From the NCBI GenBank assembly GCA_018369555.1, contig JAGZCC010000006.1:1-56491 (forward strand): a stretch of DNA of 56,491 nucleotides. The letters run 5' to 3'. Position numbers and translations under genes: made by a program. A model generated the notes under the pieces. The model searched no databases and was not told the DNA's origin. It saw only the letters and a list, made by a program, of their open reading frames with translations. Positions 18,984 through 27,499 of the stretch are shown in pieces. Within the stretch, counting starts at the first letter, position 1; every line of letters begins with the position of its first letter. This DNA is from Thomasclavelia spiroformis (GTDB lineage: Bacteria; Bacillota_I; Bacilli_A; Erysipelotrichales; Coprobacillaceae).

Positions 18984-20202
18984 GGATCAATTAAAACTAG
19001 CAAAATTAGCTTGTCGTCAAATGCAAAAAATTGATAAGTATACAAAAATGAATGCTTTAGATGCAATTAGTAAAGGATTATTAGAAAATATTGAATATAT
19101 TTTAGCTGAAAATGCTAAAGATATTAATAATGCTAAAATAAATGGAATGTCATCTGCGATGATTGATCGTTTGTTATTGACAAAAGAGCGAATTAAGGCA
19201 ATGGCTAAAGATGTTGAAAGAGTTGCGGATCTAAAAGATTGTATTGGTGAAGTAGTTCGAGAAATAAAGCGACCAAACGGATTAGATATTAAGCAAATTA
19301 GAATTCCTATTGGAGTGGTTGCGACAATTTATGAATCAAGACCAAATGTTACAGTAGATATTGCATCTATTTGTATTAAAACTAACAATGTTTGTGTTTT
19401 AAAAGGTGGAAAAGAAGCAATTCATTCTAATATTGCTTTAATAAATGTAATTAATATGGCAATTAGAGATATTTTACCAGACAATGTTGTTACATTAATT
19501 GAAAATACTGATCGTGCTATTGTCAGTGAGATTATTCGAGCAAATAAGTATGTTGATGTAGTTATTCCTAGAGGGGGAGCAGGATTGATTCAACATGTTG
19601 TTAATAATGCAACAGTACCAGTAATTGAAACAGGGGCGGGAATTTGTCACTTATATATTGATAAAGAAGCTAATCTTGATATGGCGGTAGAAATTGCAAT
19701 CAATGCAAAAATTTCACGCCCATCAGTATGTAATGCTATTGAAACAATTTTAGTGCATCAAGATATTGCAACTGAATTTTTAATGAAAATAAAAGAGCCC
19801 TTTAAAAATATCAAGATATATGGAGATATTGAAGCAATAAAATATGTAGATGGTCAATTGGCATTAGAAGAAAATTATGCTACAGAATATGATGATTATA
19901 TTTGTAATTTTAAAATTGTTAAAGATATTGATGAAGCTATCGAACATATTTATAATTATTCAACTAAACATTCAGAAAGTATTATTACCAATAATGATAT
20001 TACAGCTAAGTATTTTATGGATTCTTTAGATTCAGCATGTGTTTATCATAATGCCTCGACACGATTTACTGATGGAGGGGAATTTGGCTTTGGTGCAGAA
20101 GTAGGAATAAGCACACAAAAATTACATGCTCGTGGACCAATTGGTTTGCAAGAAATGACATCTACAAAATATTTAATTTATGGTAAAGGTCAAATTAGAT
20201 AA
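18976..20202 (+). CDS. proA: Gamma-glutamyl phosphate reductase ProA
   Basis: The 408-residue NADPH-dependent enzyme of the aldehyde dehydrogenase superfamily makes glutamate semialdehyde. The catalytic cysteine is C252 in SRPSVCNAIET; the end GEFGFGAEVGISTQKLHARG and LQEMTSTKY are typical. Its start lies inside the end of proB with AGAAGGGGTG as ribosome site, so the two are coupled. Confidence 0.97.
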   Translation: MIEDQLKLAKLACRQMQKIDKYTKMNALDAISKGLLENIEYILAENAKDINNAKINGMSSAMIDRLLLTKERIKAMAKDVERVADLKDCIGEVVREIKRPNGLDIKQIRIPIGVVATIYESRPNVTVDIASICIKTNNVCVLKGGKEAIHSNIALINVINMAIRDILPDNVVTLIENTDRAIVSEIIRANKYVDVVIPRGGAGLIQHVVNNATVPVIETGAGICHLYIDKEANLDMAVEIAINAKISRPSVCNAIETILVHQDIATEFLMKIKEPFKNIKIYGDIEAIKYVDGQLALEENYATEYDDYICNFKIVKDIDEAIEHIYNYSTKHSESIITNNDITAKYFMDSLDSACVYHNASTRFTDGGEFGFGAEVGISTQKLHARGPIGLQEMTSTKYLIYGKGQIR

Positions 20203-20280
20203 ATATTTTATAGGAAAGGAAAAGGCATATTGTACAGTGATTATTAAATGAACTAATTACAATATACTAGAGGAATAGAA

Positions 20281-20700
20281 ATGAATATTGAAGAAAGAGT
20301 AAAAAAAGCATATGAATTGCATCACATGGGGTATAATTGCGCTCAAGCAGTATTAGGCGCTTATGTTGATTTGTTCGATTTACAAATGGATCAGGCAATG
20401 ACAATTGCTTACGGTTTTGGTGGTGGGGTTGGAATGACTCGTGAAATTTGTGGTACTTTAACAGGTGGGGCTATGGCACTTGGTTTAAAATATGGTAAAG
20501 GTGAAGCAGATGTTAAACAAAAAAAATTAGTTAATGAAAAAGTTGCTGCTTTATGTAAAGAATTTGAAGCATCTCATGGTTCTGTTATTTGTGGAGAGTT
20601 ATTGGGAATTAGAAAAACTGATAAAGAAATTAATCGTGCTACATGTGATGATTTAATTGGAGAAGTTGTTCGATTATTAGAAAAATATTTAATTGATTAA
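20281..20700 (+). CDS. C_GCAxxG_C_C family redox-type protein
   Basis: The 139-residue cytoplasmic protein fits the C_GCAxxG_C_C family (named for spaced cysteines): YNCAQAVLG, the glycine-rich GFGGGVGMTREICGTLTGGAMALG, then a conserved VICGELL and a final cysteine (TCDDL). The family is often found near redox or metal-handling genes but has no settled function. It has its own leader of about 78 bases after proA, a ribosome site AGAGGAAT and a terminator, and may be separately transcribed. Confidence 0.8.
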   Translation: MNIEERVKKAYELHHMGYNCAQAVLGAYVDLFDLQMDQAMTIAYGFGGGVGMTREICGTLTGGAMALGLKYGKGEADVKQKKLVNEKVAALCKEFEASHGSVICGELLGIRKTDKEINRATCDDLIGEVVRLLEKYLID

Positions 20701-20703
20701 ATG

Positions 20704-20738
20704 AAAAATGTCTTATTTAATGAGACATTTTTATTTTG
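20704..20738 (+). terminator. Rho-independent terminator
   Basis: The stem AAAAATGTCT/AGACATTTTT, with a 9-base loop, is followed by a T-rich tail after the C_GCAxxG_C_C gene. Confidence 0.75.
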
Positions 20739-20764
20739 GTAAAAATTAAGAGAAAAAGTTTATA

Positions 20765-20793
20765 TTGACAATGGTTAGTACCCTAACTATAAT
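20765..20793 (+). promoter_or_regulatory. Strong promoter of marR-ABC operon
   Basis: A consensus -35 TTGACA (20765-20770), 17-base spacer and -10 TATAAT (20788-20793). An inverted repeat GTTAG-4-CTAAC lies in the spacer, a possible repressor half-operator. Confidence 0.8.
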
Positions 20794-20799
20794 GGTTCG

Positions 20800-20832
20800 T
20801 ATACTAAATAATAGATGCTATTATTTAGTATA
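20800..20832 (+). promoter_or_regulatory. 33-bp perfect palindrome at the marR transcription start
   Basis: Arms TATACTAAATAATA and TATTATTTAGTATA (14 bp each, no mismatch) flank GATGC. It begins at the predicted +1 and ends just before the GAGGAGGT ribosome site. Most likely it is the operator of the adjacent MarR protein, though as RNA it would also form a hairpin at the 5' end. Confidence 0.7.
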
Positions 20833-20845
20833 GAGGAGGTATAAG

Positions 20846-21304
20846 GTGTCAGATGTAAAATATGATGATATAAAAAAGTTAATAGAAAATTTTCAAGATT
20901 TGCATAAGAATATGCATTATTTATTAAATGAAAAAACTAAGCAATGTGATATTTCGGCAAGCCAGATTAGATTATTGATGATAGTTAAAAAGTATCAAAA
21001 CATTAACCAAAATGCTTTAGCAGAAAAACTAAATGTAACTAAAGCAACTTTATCAGTCAGGTTGCAACGTCTTGAAAAAATGGGTTATCTTACTAAAAAA
21101 CAGGATATTCATGATAAACGCAATTGTATTTTAAATATTACGGATATGGGTGATACCTTTATTAATAAGGGAATTGAAATTTTGCAAGAAAAGACACTTA
21201 ATTTGTTTAAAGGTATAAGTAAAGAACAAATTAGTCAATTAAATGATGTAATAAATATTATTAAATTGAATATTGAAGAATATAAAGGAGATAAACAATG
21301 CTGA
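20846..21304 (+). CDS. MarR family transcriptional regulator
   Basis: A 152-residue winged-helix regulator. The start is GTG at 20846 with GAGGAGGT about 8 bases upstream. The helix-turn-helix region is NQNALAEKLNVTKATLSVRLQRLEKMGYL followed by the wing TKKQDIHDKRNCILNIT, the standard MarR pattern. It overlaps the first ABC gene by 7 bases. In such marR-ABC-ABC operons the regulator usually represses its own operon and is released by a drug or toxic ligand; the promoter palindrome fits. Ligand unknown. Confidence 0.9.
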   Translation: MSDVKYDDIKKLIENFQDLHKNMHYLLNEKTKQCDISASQIRLLMIVKKYQNINQNALAEKLNVTKATLSVRLQRLEKMGYLTKKQDIHDKRNCILNITDMGDTFINKGIEILQEKTLNLFKGISKEQISQLNDVINIIKLNIEEYKGDKQC

Positions 21305-23526
21305 AATTGAAATATTATTTTAAAAAGTTTTGGGTGCCAATTTTACTTTGTGTTGGTTTATTATTTATGCAATCACAATCAGAGTTGGCTTTACCTGATT
21401 ATATGTCAGATATTGTATCGGTCGGTATTCAAGCAGGTGGTTTTGATAGTGCCGTAAGTGATGTGTTGAGTGAAGAAACTTTTAATCATTTACTAGTTTT
21501 ATTGGATGAAGATGATCGAATAATATTAGGGGATTCATATAAATTAATTGCTTCAAAAGATATTGATCAGGAATTATTAGATAAATTTAGTAAAGCTAAC
21601 GGAAAAAATCTTTATGAATTAAAAAAGCTTAATGATAAAGAAATGAAAGAGTTGGAAAATATATTAATTAAGCCGATGCTATTAATTACATCAATCGATA
21701 ATATGGATCCAAATTCTAAAGAATATCAAAAACAATTTGGTAGTTTACCTACAGGGATGAGTCCATATGATGCTATTGGTATGATGCCTGAAGAACAAAA
21801 GAATAAAATGTTTGAAAAAATTGATCAACAAATGGAAACGATGGGTGAATCAACATTAAAAATTGCAGCGGGAAATGGTGTAAAGGCTGAATATAAAAAA
21901 CTTGGTTGCAATATTGATCAGGTACAAAACAATTATATTTTACAAACTGGTATTAAGATGTTAGGAATAGCTCTTATTGGAACTGCTTGTGCTATTGGTT
22001 GTGGTTTTTTAGCAAGTAAAATTGGTTCCGGTGTTTCAAGATTATTACGAAGCGATGTGTTTAAGAAAGTTGAAAACTTTTCAAATGAAGAATTCAATAA
22101 ATTTTCAACTGCTTCATTAATTACTCGTACAACAAATGACATTACTCAAGTTCAAATGGTGGTAATTATGTTTATAAGAATTGTCTGCTTTGCACCGATG
22201 ATGGGAATTGGAGCATTAATTAAAGCTTTTAACAATACCCCATCAATGACTTGGATTATCGGCTTGGTTTTAATTATTATTTTTATGGTCATTATTGTAA
22301 CGTTTGCAATTGTAATGCCTAAATTTAAAATTGTACAATCATTGATTGATAAATTGAATCTTACAATGAGAGAAAATTTATCAGGAATGTTAGTTATTCG
22401 TGCTTTTGGAAATGAAGAACAAAGTGAACAAAGATTTGATAAAGCAAATAGTGATTTGACAAAAATTAATTTATTTGTTAACCGTGCAATGGTATCAATG
22501 ATGCCAATCATGATGTTTATTTTTAATATTGTTAGTTTATTAATTGTATATTATGGGGCTAAACAAATTGATTTAGGTAATATTGCAATTGGACAAATGA
22601 TGGCATTTATGCAATACGCAATGCAAATTATTATGTCATTTTTAATGATTGCAATGATTGCAATTATGTTGCCACGTGCTAGTGTAGCAGCTAATCGTAT
22701 TCATGAAGTATTATCAATGGAAGTAAAAATTAGTGATCCAAAGAATCCAGAATCATTTGATGAAAATAAAAAAGGCTTAGTTGAGTTTAAAAATGTTACA
22801 TTTAAATATCCAGGTGCTAATGAAGCAGTATTAGAAAATATTAGTTTTACTGCCAAACCTGGTGAAACTACAGCATTTATTGGTTCAACTGGTTCTGGTA
22901 AAAGTACATTAATTAATTTAATTCCACGTTTTTATGAGGTGACAGATGGTAGAATTGAAGTTGCTGGAGTTGATATTAGAAATGTTAATCAACATGACTT
23001 AAGAGATAAAATTGGTTTGGTTCCACAAAAAGGTTTATTATTTTCAGGAACAATAAAATCTAATTTAACTTATGGTGCCCCTGAAGCAACTGACGAAGAA
23101 TTGGAAGAGGTTATTAAAATTGCTCAAGCAAAAGAATTTATTGATCAAAAAGAAAAACGTTTAAATGATCCAATTTCTCAAGGTGGTACAAATGTTTCCG
23201 GTGGTCAAAAACAGCGTTTAGCAATTGCAAGAGCTATTGCTAAAAAACCAGAAATATTCATTTTTGACGATAGTTTTTCTGCACTTGATTTTAAAACAGA
23301 TGCTAAGTTAAGAAATGAATTAAATAAAATGATTGAAAAAACAAAAAGTACAGTTTTAATTGTAGGACAGAGAATTGCTTCGATTATGTCAGCTAATCAA
23401 ATAATTGTTTTAGATGAAGGAAAAATCGTTGGTAAAGGAACACATGATGAATTAATGAAAAACTGTAAAGTATATCAAGAAATCGCATATTCACAGTTAT
23501 CAAAGGAGGAATTAGGACATGAGTAG
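21298..23526 (+). CDS. Heterodimeric ABC exporter subunit with large external insert
   Basis: The 742-residue protein fuses an exporter membrane domain to an ATPase. TM1 is near residues 10-28, but TM2 starts only near 216, so about 180 residues (35-215) form an unusual loop facing outside. The remaining helices lie between about 216 and 465. The ATPase has Walker A GSTGSGKST, signature VSGGQ and Walker B FIFDD, with Asp where the catalytic Glu normally sits. It starts within marR (ATG overlaps TGA) and overlaps the next subunit by 8 bases. Multidrug or peptide export is likely; substrate unknown. Confidence 0.88.
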   Translation: MLKLKYYFKKFWVPILLCVGLLFMQSQSELALPDYMSDIVSVGIQAGGFDSAVSDVLSEETFNHLLVLLDEDDRIILGDSYKLIASKDIDQELLDKFSKANGKNLYELKKLNDKEMKELENILIKPMLLITSIDNMDPNSKEYQKQFGSLPTGMSPYDAIGMMPEEQKNKMFEKIDQQMETMGESTLKIAAGNGVKAEYKKLGCNIDQVQNNYILQTGIKMLGIALIGTACAIGCGFLASKIGSGVSRLLRSDVFKKVENFSNEEFNKFSTASLITRTTNDITQVQMVVIMFIRIVCFAPMMGIGALIKAFNNTPSMTWIIGLVLIIIFMVIIVTFAIVMPKFKIVQSLIDKLNLTMRENLSGMLVIRAFGNEEQSEQRFDKANSDLTKINLFVNRAMVSMMPIMMFIFNIVSLLIVYYGAKQIDLGNIAIGQMMAFMQYAMQIIMSFLMIAMIAIMLPRASVAANRIHEVLSMEVKISDPKNPESFDENKKGLVEFKNVTFKYPGANEAVLENISFTAKPGETTAFIGSTGSGKSTLINLIPRFYEVTDGRIEVAGVDIRNVNQHDLRDKIGLVPQKGLLFSGTIKSNLTYGAPEATDEELEEVIKIAQAKEFIDQKEKRLNDPISQGGTNVSGGQKQRLAIARAIAKKPEIFIFDDSFSALDFKTDAKLRNELNKMIEKTKSTVLIVGQRIASIMSANQIIVLDEGKIVGKGTHDELMKNCKVYQEIAYSQLSKEELGHE

Positions 23527-25372
23527 TAATCAAAAAAGAAATAGCCCTAAATTCAATCATGGTATGCATGGGATGCGCGGTGGCAGTGAAAAAGCAAAAG
23601 ATTTTAAAGGAACAATTAATAAATTATTTAAATATTTAAAACCTTATTATTTTAAATTAATTGTAGTAATTATTTTTGCGGCGGCTTCAACTGTGTTTGC
23701 AATTGTTGGACCAAAGATTTTGGCTAAGGCAACTGATAAGTTAAGTGAAGGAATTATGGCTAAAGTTAGTGGTACTGGTGGGATTGATTTTAAATATATT
23801 GGATATATAATTTGGATTTTAGTCGGATTATATTTAGTTAGTGCTTTATTTAGTTATATTCAAGGATTTATTACTTCTACTATCTCACAACGTGTTGCTT
23901 ATGATTTGAGGACATCTATTTCTAAAAAAATGGATCGTATGCCACTTAGCTATTTTGATCAACATACTAGTGGGGATATATTAAGTAGGGTAACAAATGA
24001 TATTGATACAATTGCTCAATCATTGAATCAAAGTATGTCACAGGTGATTACTTCAAGTGTTACAGTAGTAGGAATTTTTATTATGATGTTAAGTATTTCG
24101 CCACAAATGACAATTATTGCAGTGTGTGTTTTACCTGTTTCAATGTTATTAATTAGTATAGTAATGAAACGTTCGCAAAAATATTTTGCAAAACAACAAC
24201 AAGCATTAGGTGATGTTAATGGTCATATTGAAGAGATGTATGGTGGACATAATGTTGTTAAAGCATTTAATGGTGAAGAAGCTTCTGTAAAACAGTTCAA
24301 TGAATATAATGATAGTTTATATGAAAGTGCCTGGAAGTCACAATTTTTCTCTGGTTTAATGCAGCCAATTACTAATTTTGTTGGTAATGTGGGTTATGTT
24401 GCGGTTTGTTTATTAGGTGGTGTTTTAGCTGGTGGAGGAAATATTTCGATTGGTGATATTCAAGCGTTTATTCAATATGTAAGACAATTTAATCAACCAA
24501 TTAGTCAATTAGCTCAAATAATGAATATGTTACAAAGTACAGCAGCAGCTGCAGAACGTGTTTTTGAGTTTTTAGATGAAGAAGAGTTAGAAAAAGAAAC
24601 TCCTAAAGTTACAAAAGATGAACTTGAAAAGAACAAAGGTTCTGTAACATTTGCTGATGTTAATTTTGGCTATTTAAAAGACCAAACAATTATTAATAAT
24701 TTTAGTTTACATGTTCATTCTGGTCAAACTGTTGCAATTGTTGGACCTACCGGAGCAGGTAAAACAACGATTGTAAAATTGTTAATGAGATTTTATGAGT
24801 TGAATGGGGGAACTATCTTTATTGATGGTAAAGATATTAGGGATTTTGCTCGTAAAGATTTACGTTCATTGTTTGGAATGGTATTACAAGATACTTGGTT
24901 GTTTAATGGTACGATTAAAGAAAATTTAATGTACAGTAAATTAGATGCTAGTGATCAAGAAGTTCAAGAAGCTTGTAAAGTAGCTTATGTTGATCACTTT
25001 GTTCAAACTTTAGAAGCTGGTTATGATACAGTTATTAATGAAGAATCATCAAATATTTCACAAGGACAAAAGCAGTTACTAACGATTGCAAGAGCATTTT
25101 TGAAGGATCCAAAAATCTTGATTCTTGATGAAGCTACTTCATCAGTAGATACAAGAACAGAAGTTTTGATCCAAAAAGGAATGGAAAGATTAATGAAAGG
25201 AAGAACAAGTTTTGTTATTGCTCATCGTTTATCAACAATTCGAGATGCGGATACAATTATAGTTATGAAAGATGGTGATATTGTTGAACTTGGTGACCAT
25301 GATTCATTACTTGAAAAAGATGGTTTTTATGCATCGTTATATCGTTCACAGTTTGAAGGACTTGATAACTAA
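23519..25372 (+). CDS. Heterodimeric ABC exporter subunit
   Basis: The 617-residue half-transporter pairs with the preceding subunit. A basic N-terminal tail with HGMHGMRGG precedes six membrane helices. The ATPase has Walker A GPTGAGKTT, a canonical Walker B LILDEATSS with Glu, and a divergent signature ISQGQ. Combined with the first subunit (DD Walker B, VSGGQ) this gives one competent and one degenerate ATP site, as in LmrCD/TM287-288 type heterodimers. It starts inside the previous gene and ends shortly before a terminator. Confidence 0.9.
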   Translation: MSSNQKRNSPKFNHGMHGMRGGSEKAKDFKGTINKLFKYLKPYYFKLIVVIIFAAASTVFAIVGPKILAKATDKLSEGIMAKVSGTGGIDFKYIGYIIWILVGLYLVSALFSYIQGFITSTISQRVAYDLRTSISKKMDRMPLSYFDQHTSGDILSRVTNDIDTIAQSLNQSMSQVITSSVTVVGIFIMMLSISPQMTIIAVCVLPVSMLLISIVMKRSQKYFAKQQQALGDVNGHIEEMYGGHNVVKAFNGEEASVKQFNEYNDSLYESAWKSQFFSGLMQPITNFVGNVGYVAVCLLGGVLAGGGNISIGDIQAFIQYVRQFNQPISQLAQIMNMLQSTAAAAERVFEFLDEEELEKETPKVTKDELEKNKGSVTFADVNFGYLKDQTIINNFSLHVHSGQTVAIVGPTGAGKTTIVKLLMRFYELNGGTIFIDGKDIRDFARKDLRSLFGMVLQDTWLFNGTIKENLMYSKLDASDQEVQEACKVAYVDHFVQTLEAGYDTVINEESSNISQGQKQLLTIARAFLKDPKILILDEATSSVDTRTEVLIQKGMERLMKGRTSFVIAHRLSTIRDADTIIVMKDGDIVELGDHDSLLEKDGFYASLYRSQFEGLDN

Positions 25373-25380
25373 TATATATA

Positions 25381-25410
25381 GACTTAAGATAATATCTTAG
25401 GTCTTTTTTT
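25381..25410 (+). terminator. Terminator of the marR-ABC operon
   Basis: The stem GACTTAAGAT/ATCTTAGGTC (one G-T pair) is followed by seven T. Confidence 0.85.
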
Positions 25411-25488
25411 CATTGTAATAAACTTATAAATTGTCTAAAAGAAGAAAACTAAAATAGTAATTGTAAAATTAAAGGAAAAAATATTAAA

Positions 25489-25670
25489 ATGTTTGAGTGG
25501 AAAATAACAAAAGTAGCAATTGCCAGACTGTTATTAAAGCTATGTGAGTTAATTTTAACTAATGAATCGACGAGATTATTAGAAATAAAAATAGAGAGAT
25601 TTTAGTAATAGCATTAATAGATAATAATATTGAAAATAGAAGTATTAAAAGCATATTATGAGACAAAATG
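25489..25670 (+). pseudogene. Heavily deleted LytTR response-regulator remnant
   Basis: This gap holds pieces resembling the regulator gene at 27750. At 25510-25522 AAAGTAGCAATTG is identical to 27756-27768 (encoding KVAI), and TATGTGA follows at the same 18-base offset in both. At the other end, bases just before 25671 encode EVLKAYYETK, matching the regulator's C-terminal EVVRAFYETK with 29 of 37 bases shared. Only about 180 of 660 bases remain and frames are broken. The right end runs straight into the duplicated promoter block, as at the intact copy. The assignment rests on short matches. Confidence 0.5.
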
Positions 25671-25780
25671 GTATTTATTTGACCGTTTAATTACATATTT
25701 AACCGTTTAAAGAGAGAAAAATAATATTTCTCTTTTTTTATGCTATGATGTAAGCGTAAAAAAGTAATATAAATTTTATT
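25671..25780 (+). promoter_or_regulatory. LytTR-type promoter block, copy A
   Basis: Two direct repeats ACCGTTTAA start at 25682 and 25702 (20 bp apart). A short stem AGAGAAA/TTTCTCT with a T-run follows, then -10 TATGAT at 25744-25749, 33 bases after the second repeat, with no -35 box. Paired 9-mers two helical turns apart, a T-rich spacer and a bare -10 are the layout of LytTR regulator targets such as ComE and Pln promoters. The block is nearly identical to copy B at 28409. It should drive the secreted protein gene at 25953. Confidence 0.75.
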
Positions 25781-25894
25781 AATATGTAGATATAATTTTA
25801 GCCAGCAGTATTTTTTATATTGGAGAAAATATTTATAAGGGAAAAACAATTTAAAGATAAAGATATAGGAAAGTGTGGTGAGTGAAGGAAGCAG

Positions 25895-25924
25895 TATGAA
25901 GTCAATAATATTTAGATTGTTTTA
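25895..25924 (+). other. Possible 9-codon leader ORF (low confidence)
   Basis: ATG followed by eight codons (MKSIIFRLF) and TAA, with GAAGGAAGC just upstream. It lies in the 5' leader of the secreted protein gene. It could be a leader peptide or chance; the rest of 25781-25952 holds nothing else I can support. Confidence 0.2.
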
Positions 25925-25952
25925 AATAAAATATTAGGGAAGGAAGATTTAT

Positions 25953-26294
25953 ATGATGAAAAAAGTATTTACATATGTTGGGTTATTATTAGCAGTATCA
26001 ATTACATCAATAAGTGCCTTAGGACCACAGCCATTTGCATGTCAATCGACTGCAAAAACTTCTGATGCAAGATTTACAGCAGATTGTGCATTGAAAACAT
26101 TAAGGACAAAAGCATATTATTCAGGAAGTAGTGATCGCTATACCTATATTGCTAGAATGTTAGTAGATGGTGTAGAAAAAGTTAGTTGCGGTGTTAGTTC
26201 CGGTGATCGCAGAGATGAATGTACATGGAATTCAAAATATTATTATTATAATACAGATCATCAACATAATTATAATAGATATGAAAATTATTAG
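25953..26294 (+). CDS. Small secreted four-cysteine protein, bacteriocin-like candidate
   Basis: The 113-residue product is of no family I can name with certainty. It has a signal peptide (MMKKVFTYVGLLLAVSITSI, then SA as probable cleavage site) and a mature part of about 90 residues with four cysteines (C30, C45, C79, C90), enough for two disulfides, and a tail rich in Tyr, Asn and His. A short pattern A-x-x-A-L/I-x-T-L followed by S-S/T-D-R is shared with the secreted protein at 28882. Good ribosome site GGAAGGAAG 6 bases upstream. It stands behind a LytTR-type promoter and before a strong terminator. A secreted bacteriocin, possibly lactococcin 972-like, is one guess only. Confidence 0.6.
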   Translation: MMKKVFTYVGLLLAVSITSISALGPQPFACQSTAKTSDARFTADCALKTLRTKAYYSGSSDRYTYIARMLVDGVEKVSCGVSSGDRRDECTWNSKYYYYNTDHQHNYNRYENY

Positions 26295-26357
26295 ATTAAA
26301 TATAAAATACTGGTAATCTAAAATAACATGGGGCTCCCATGATTATTATGACCAATT

Positions 26358-26394
26358 ATACTGGGGGGGTGGAAATACACCCCAGTATTTTTGT
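26358..26394 (+). terminator. Terminator after the secreted protein gene
   Basis: The stem ATACTGGGG/CCCCAGTAT is followed by TTTTTG. A smaller hairpin CATGGG/CCCATG lies just upstream (about 26328-26342). Confidence 0.85.
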
Positions 26395-26751
26395 ATATAA
26401 AAAATTCCCAGCTAGGCTGTGTGTGTGTGAAAGCTTTAGTGGAGTGATAATGTAAAACCTCCGTGTTATAATATAGATGCGGCTACCAACTGCAAATATA
26501 AATAACACGGAGGAATGACAAATGAATAAACAATATTCAGATGACTTAAATAGTTTGTCACATACAAAATGGAGTTGCAAATATCATGTAGTATTTGCAC
26601 CAAAATACAGAAGAAAAGCATTTTATGATGAGAGAAGAGTTGCAATAGGAGCAATATTAAGACAATTATGTGAATGGAAGTGAGTAAATATAATAGAAGC
26701 GGAAGTATGTATAGATCATGTACATATGCTGATAGAAATACCCTCGAAATT
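26395..26751 (+). mobile_element. Truncated IS200-type element
   Basis: The fragment keeps the left part of an IS200/IS605-family element. A 12-bp perfect inverted repeat CCTCCGTGTTAT (26458-26469) and ATAACACGGAGG (26502-26513) brackets the tnpA ribosome site, the internal stem-loop that in IS200 hides the start of tnpA. The right end is lost at about 26751, where unrelated sequence begins. Confidence 0.8.
26522..26751 (+). pseudogene. tnpA: IS200 transposase TnpA (Y1 HUH), broken
   Basis: The translation SLSHTKWSCKYHVVFAPKYR is the characteristic N-terminus of IS200-type TnpA, followed by RRKAFYDE and RQLCEWK. A TGA then interrupts the frame where the family has KG, after which VNIIEAEVCIDHVHMLIEIP continues, with the HUH metal site as HVH. 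The C-terminal part with the catalytic tyrosine is missing. It is an inactive single-strand transposase relic. Confidence 0.85.
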
Positions 26752-26754
26752 GAT

Positions 26755-26846
26755 GTGTACCCAGTTTTCTGGACACGTTAAAATTTAGTTTAAAAAAATT
26801 ATGCCATGGATGCTAATCTGTACAAAACAGGTGGCATCCATTTTGT
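26755..26846 (+). mobile_element. Possible IS3-type element end with hairpin
   Basis: TGTACCCAGTTTTCTGGACA at about 26757 resembles terminal repeats of IS3-family elements. Downstream, ATGGATGC (26806-26813) pairs with GCATCCAT (26834-26841), with an inner CTGT/ACAG stem. No transposase sequence of this family remains. The assignment is from resemblance only. Confidence 0.3.
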
Positions 26847-27091
26847 GAGAGTGTAAATAATTTTGTGTAAACTAATCCACCAATGGTAGAATTAAATCAA
26901 CTGCCAAAGGAGGATTTTTATTATGAGTAAAAAAGATATGGTTAAATATATAATTGATGAGTATGGTGTTACATCACCTACTGACATAACTAATGCATTA
27001 AAAGACTTATTAGGTGAAACATTACAAGATATGTTGAACTCTGAATTTGATGAATATATGGGATATGACAAGTATGATCAAAAAACAGATA
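26847..27091 (+). pseudogene. Truncated IS256-family (mutator) transposase
   Basis: The fragment starts with GAGAGTGTAAATAATTTTG, which resembles the terminal repeat of IS256-family elements. A well-placed AAAGGAGG and an ATG at 26923 follow. The protein MSKKDMVKYIIDEYG...DITNALKDLLGETLQDMLNSEFDEYMGYDKYDQKTDK is the N-terminus of IS256/mutator transposases (about 55 of roughly 400 residues). It ends at about 27091, where it runs into the IS1634 fragment. The DDE core is absent. Confidence 0.8.
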
Positions 27092-27499
27092 AATTCTTGT
27101 GTAAATCAAATCAGATAAGATAGCATTGATATCAAAATCAAATTTGTATTTTCTCTTTATGTTTCTGCATATATGATCAATATGAAGCTGATAATAAATT
27201 GATTGAAGAAAGAGATAATCACAATTAAATTTTCTTTGAACATCTTTATCAATGATTTTCGTAGGAGTAAAAGGAACGATAATATCCAAGTTTCCGTTTT
27301 TTTCATTTTAAGTTAATTTAAGGGCATAATCTTTAGCTCAAGTAATGACCTGATCTCTGGACATGTTTTTTTCTGAACAAAGATCTTCAATTTTACCAAG
27401 CTTTTCATATATTTTGGTAGTACGAGAACCATTATTGTAAATATCTTTGATAACATAAATAAACTCATGATTTTTAGTTTTAGAAATATTGATACGCAT
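27092..27499 (-). pseudogene. Broken IS1634-family transposase fragment
   Basis: Read on the minus strand from ATG at 27499, one frame gives MRINISKTKNHEFIYVIKDI then YNNGSRTTKIYEKLG, TPTKIIDKDVQRKFNCDYLF and YKFDFDINAILSDLIYTRI. This is the N-terminal ~130 residues of IS1634-family (IS4 superfamily) transposases. Two in-frame stops (TGA, then TAA) interrupt it. The gene is cut at 27092 by the junction with the IS256 fragment. Bases 27500-27660 are probably the rest of this element's end. Confidence 0.82.

Noticed and set aside
20203..20280. Riboswitch suspected before the C_GCAxxG_C_C gene
   Set aside because: The gap is only 78 bases, AT-rich, with no conserved aptamer elements that I recognise.
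26356..26654. Minus-strand open frames over the IS200 fragment
   Set aside because: They are the complement of the clear TnpA frame and its stem-loop; no family resemblance or ribosome site.
26806..26841. CRISPR-like or tRNA-like structure suspected at the GGATGC/GCATCC hairpin
   Set aside because: A single hairpin with no repeated units and no tRNA arms; it fits the end of an insertion element better.
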